A stretch of 64,000 nucleotides of DNA from Salinibaculum rarum (GTDB lineage Archaea; Halobacteriota; Halobacteria; Halobacteriales; Haloarculaceae): the NCBI RefSeq assembly GCF_030505615.1, contig NZ_CP129994.1, forward strand, positions 124,001 to 188,000, written 5' to 3'. Within the stretch, counting starts at the first letter, position 1; each line of letters begins with the position of its first letter. The notes beneath the pieces were generated by a model that saw only the letters and a program-made list of their open reading frames with translations, was not told the DNA's origin and made no database searches. The position numbers and the translations under genes were made by a program. Shown here in pieces: positions 61,038-64,000 of this stretch.

Positions 61038-61775
61038 TTAGAAGACGAGTTGGATGAGTTCAAAGAAATCAGCGGCGAACACTAATAGGAGTACGCCAAT
61101 GAGCATGAACACGATGTCTTCGTTTGTTTCGGCGTCGGCAAATGCGTAGATGAGGCCCACACCGGCGGCTCCCGTGAGAACCCCGGCGCCCATCTGTATT
61201 CCACCGAAATACGTTGCTGATCCAAATGAGGCCACTAACAGTATCCCGCCCATAACGACCCACTCTGCCATCCCTTCAGTATCGGAGTCTATGTTCGGTG
61301 GGTTCGGGGAATTCTCTGGTTGTACATCTATGTCTGAGCTATTATCTGCATCCGGATTTGGTTCTTTGTCTGGTGTTTTTCCGAGATCTAATCCGGTTTG
61401 AGAGCTTGATTCGGCGTTTGACTCAGTTACTGACTGTGGTGGTGAGGTATCCGTACTGTTGTTTGATTTCGGAGTTTTTGAGTTGTTTGTTGTGTCGGTT
61501 TCACCAATATGCACAGCGCGAGCGTGGCGGTCTTGTGCGATTTGATGTCCGCGCTCCCACAATTGCTTTGTTTCTTCGACATCTTGCTTGAGCATCGGTG
61601 GGCTGCGTGGAATCACATCGTCTGCTTCAAGCGCGCCAACACGCACGGTATTCACCCCTGGCGTTCCACTTTCTGGGTACGCGCTTGCTTGACTTGCCGG
61701 TGGCAGCTGTAACAGTTCGTATACTGATGATGGGGTGTCAGTGTCCGACGAATTTCTCGAATTGGAGTCTGACAT
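61038..61775 (-). CDS. Hypothetical protein with C-terminal membrane helices
   Basis: 245 residues. The first ~165 residues are polar, Ser/Asn/Asp-rich and mostly disordered. The last 80 contain three hydrophobic segments (MGGILLVASFGSATYFG, GAAGVGLIYAFA, VFMLIGVLLLVFAADFF). No family recognised. The tail probably anchors a flexible cytoplasmic arm. Confidence 0.65.
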   Translation of the reverse strand: MSDSNSRNSSDTDTPSSVYELLQLPPASQASAYPESGTPGVNTVRVGALEADDVIPRSPPMLKQDVEETKQLWERGHQIAQDRHARAVHIGETDTTNNSKTPKSNNSTDTSPPQSVTESNAESSSQTGLDLGKTPDKEPNPDADNSSDIDVQPENSPNPPNIDSDTEGMAEWVVMGGILLVASFGSATYFGGIQMGAGVLTGAAGVGLIYAFADAETNEDIVFMLIGVLLLVFAADFFELIQLVF

Positions 61776-61865
61776 ACTTAGAGACGTGCATGCATTACGC
61801 GGATCAAATCACGCGTTGTCTAAGTATAGTCTGGGCACTCACATAAATCCAACCGCAGGTACTCG

Positions 61866-63731
61866 TCAGTTGGTTTCAGCAAGTTCTGTGATCCGCTCAA
61901 CGGTGTCAACATCATCGAGTCCGATGTCATCACGCATGCCGATGAACCGCGGGAAACGAAGCCCGTATCCGCTTTCGTATGTTGGTGATGATTGAATTTC
62001 TTCGTGCCCAATCTCGAAGATCACGGCTGGCTCAATCTCTACTTTCGTTCCATCCTCGCTCGTGATGTGTGGTTCTAGCCGCTCTGTGAGCATTTCCAAT
62101 TCTTCATCAGTTATCCCAGTCCCAACCTTCCCGATCGTTGCATATCCGCTATCGGTTTTCGCCGACAACATGAATGCGCCAAGCAATTCAGCACGCCGTC
62201 CTTCGCCCCATTCTGCTCCTGTTACAACTAAATCAAGTGTTTCCACATCCGGTTTGACTTTCAGCCAGTTCTTTCCGCGCTTCCCTGGCGTGTACGTTGC
62301 ATCCGGGTTTTTCAGCATAATCCCTTCGTGTCCAGATTCCAGTGCCTCAGCTTCGATGTCAGCGGCATCATCTGCTGAGTTAACGACTCGAAGGTTTGAG
62401 TGCCCGTGGTACACGGCGCGTTCACGCGCAGATGAAATCGGGAGATCCGACTCGTCTTCGATAATGATTGGATGTTCACTGGCCCCGGGTTCGAACGCAT
62501 GCATCGTGGTCTCGGTGTCTACGAGTGTCCCGCCAGCATCCGCAACACCAGTCACATCAACCGTCACATCTTGGTTGAAGTTGAGATCAGTGATATCCAC
62601 ATCACGCCAGCTCGGGAGGACCTCACAGAGCTGTGCATGCCGTTCCTGAAGTGGTTTTTCAAGCAGGTCTACCCCATCAATGTGGAGTGCATCGAATGCG
62701 AGGAGTTTCACATTCACCTCTTCACGCATTGCTTCGACGTCGTGCTTACGGCGGAATCTCCGCAGAATCTCTTGGAAGGGTTCAGGTTCATTCGTATCAT
62801 CTACGGGAATTACCTCCCCATCGATAACAGCTGGGACATCTACGACTGCGTTGATGTATTCAACAACTTCTGGGAGGGCAGCAGTGACCTCTTCGAGACG
62901 CCGCGAGTAAATCTCAGTCTCTGCATCGCCGTCTGTATGGATTTGAACGCGCGCCCCGTCGAATTTTGTGTCCACTGCGACCGTGCCATCGTATTCGTCG
63001 AACGCGTCGTTGATAGACCCGTCTTGCGCGAGCATCGCTTGGACAGGTCGGCCGATTTCGAGAGACATCTCGTCGAGTCCGCTCGCGCCATTATGTTTTG
63101 CGGTAACCGTAACTTCTCCGTAGTCGTTTGATACCTGAATTGCGCGAGCAACCGTTTGCTGCTCGATGTCGTATATTTCGCTAATCGCATCACGGACGGT
63201 TCCTTCACCGACACCGATTCGCATCTCACCGAGGACGAGTCGCACGAGAAATTTTGCTTCCGTCGACGAGGCTTTGTTGAGTAGTCCAACAATCGTGTTG
63301 ACTTTCGTTGATTCACTTCCGCTGCCTTCGACGTCAGCTAACCGTTCGAACTCCGTGTACACTGTATCGAGGGTGAGTGACGTTGTGTTACCACCGCCGA
63401 ATGCGTCGAGGCCTGTTGACGTGTTGGAAATGTAGTCATCGGCAACAGCGCCGACTTCGCCGATGTCCGCGATGCTGTCTTCTACGTCATTGGCATTTGC
63501 GGTGCCACCAGCTGCTTTGGCGATTGCTTCGTAGGCGAGCTGGTCACCAATGTCGATTTTCCGGTCATCCCACCCGGGAAAGATGCGCCCCTGGAGGAAG
63601 CGCGTGGTGAGCCGGAGTGCGGCATCATCGGTGATGTCTCCAAGAAGGTCAGCGGTGCGGCTTGTGGCTTCGAGATCGCCATCGATGCTTTCGAGGTCGG
63701 CTGCTGCGGTAGCGAATGTGTCGAAATCCAT
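61866..63731 (-). CDS. ligA: ATP-dependent DNA ligase
   Basis: 621 residues from MDFDTFATAAADLES; a longer upstream frame crosses the H7 hairpin and is rejected. The nucleotidyl-lysine motif is VDTKFDGARVQIH with Lys 256, followed by EIYSRR, VIDGEV, HEGIMLKN and GKNWLKVKP, the ligase motifs III-V. The N-terminal DNA-binding domain and C-terminal OB fold are complete. Seals nicks in replication and repair. Archaeal type I, ATP-dependent. Confidence 0.97.
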   Translation of the reverse strand: MDFDTFATAAADLESIDGDLEATSRTADLLGDITDDAALRLTTRFLQGRIFPGWDDRKIDIGDQLAYEAIAKAAGGTANANDVEDSIADIGEVGAVADDYISNTSTGLDAFGGGNTTSLTLDTVYTEFERLADVEGSGSESTKVNTIVGLLNKASSTEAKFLVRLVLGEMRIGVGEGTVRDAISEIYDIEQQTVARAIQVSNDYGEVTVTAKHNGASGLDEMSLEIGRPVQAMLAQDGSINDAFDEYDGTVAVDTKFDGARVQIHTDGDAETEIYSRRLEEVTAALPEVVEYINAVVDVPAVIDGEVIPVDDTNEPEPFQEILRRFRRKHDVEAMREEVNVKLLAFDALHIDGVDLLEKPLQERHAQLCEVLPSWRDVDITDLNFNQDVTVDVTGVADAGGTLVDTETTMHAFEPGASEHPIIIEDESDLPISSARERAVYHGHSNLRVVNSADDAADIEAEALESGHEGIMLKNPDATYTPGKRGKNWLKVKPDVETLDLVVTGAEWGEGRRAELLGAFMLSAKTDSGYATIGKVGTGITDEELEMLTERLEPHITSEDGTKVEIEPAVIFEIGHEEIQSSPTYESGYGLRFPRFIGMRDDIGLDDVDTVERITELAETN

Positions 63732-63779
63732 GGTTGTTTTGAGTTGGCTGTGGTGGTGTGGAGTGCGTGTTACTGGCAC

Positions 63780-63822
63780 TGCGGCGCACGGGTCACATTG
63801 ACGCATTTAGCCGTGCGCCGCA
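63780..63822. repeat. GC-rich hairpin H7 upstream of the ligase gene
   Basis: A perfect 12-bp stem, 63780-63791 against 63811-63822, with a 19-base loop. It lies 49 bases before the ligase ATG (minus strand), in the leader or promoter region rather than after a gene. Form resembles H1-H5. Confidence 0.72.
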
Positions 63823-63904
63823 CCTGGAACGTGTACGTATTCGATGTGTAGGGTTTCGGGCCGCTTAGTGTATTGCGTTTCGTCGTGCGATCCGGGAAAA
63901 CGCC

Positions 63905-63912
63905 TTTATAAA
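63905..63912 (+). promoter_or_regulatory. TATA box of the last gene
   Basis: TTTATAAA lies 23-30 bases before the ATG at 63935, fitting a leaderless transcript. Confidence 0.7.
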
Positions 63913-63934
63913 CAGAGTGTGTATGTCTACTTAA

Positions 63935-64000
63935 ATGGGCGAAGTGGTTTCCGAGTTAGAGCCATTTTTCGAACTTGAACTCCCTGATGATTGGGTGCTT
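63935..64000 (+). CDS. Unknown protein, 5' end only
   Basis: 22 codons, MGEVVSELEPFFELELPDDW..., cut by the window edge. The TATA box at the right distance and the acidic composition support a real gene. Divergent from the ligase. Too short to identify. Confidence 0.65.
   Translation, partial: MGEVVSELEPFFELELPDDWVL

Overview
The window reads as haloarchaeal chromosome (class Halobacteria) or a large replicon of one. The proteins are strongly acidic. There is a full haloarchaeal clamp-loader set (RfcA, the divergent RfcC, and the large subunit), plus RadB, Top6A, two TFBs, an archaeal RNase P RNA, a phytoene synthase, a DUF6757-type protein and an archaeal TnpB. Base composition looks close to half GC by eye, which is low for the class. 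Genus was not determined.

Layout. 1-8.3 kb: surface thrombospondin-3-repeat protein (cut by the window edge), zinc-ribbon protein, beta-CASP nuclease, DsbB/DsbA-like pair, CTP synthase and Top6A, all on the minus strand. 8.4-14.0 kb: an RNA-dense region with RNase P RNA, eleven well-formed tRNAs or near-tRNAs, one malformed Met-like tRNA and a solitary tRNA-Gly 3' half. It also holds four GC-rich or hairpin-rich stretches that I cannot assign to a known RNA. 14-17.4 kb: phytoene synthase and small haloarchaeal genes. 17.4-19 kb: a TnpB element with omega-RNA-like scaffolds. 19-23.6 kb: clamp loader and RadB. 23.7-28 kb: regulators, small membrane proteins, CspA, LURP-one-like protein and TFB. 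28-38.2 kb: a transglutaminase/DUF58/MoxR module with a sensor kinase. 38.3-43 kb: DUF1998 helicase and DEDD exonuclease, resembling bacterial MrfA/MrfB. 43-57.6 kb: accessory-looking genes (second TFB, TOPRIM primase-like protein, DUF6884-like protein, RPA-like protein, GIY-YIG-like protein, degenerate kinase-like protein, MBF1-like protein, long disordered acidic protein). 57.7-64 kb: XPD-like helicase, membrane proteins, ATP-dependent DNA ligase and the start of one more gene.

The most unusual signals are in non-coding DNA. (1) Unassigned structured RNA loci flank RNase P RNA and the tRNAs. (2) Five TnpB right-end/omega-RNA-like scaffolds are present but only one tnpB. (3) A family of 10-13 bp GC-rich hairpins with different stem sequences sits in successive intergenic gaps between 40.8 and 49.0 kb, with another before the ligase. 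One gap can form two mutually exclusive long stems. DNA replication and repair functions (RFC, RadB, Top6A, helicase/exonuclease pair, RPA-like, XPD-like, ligase, primase-like) are a clear theme across the window.
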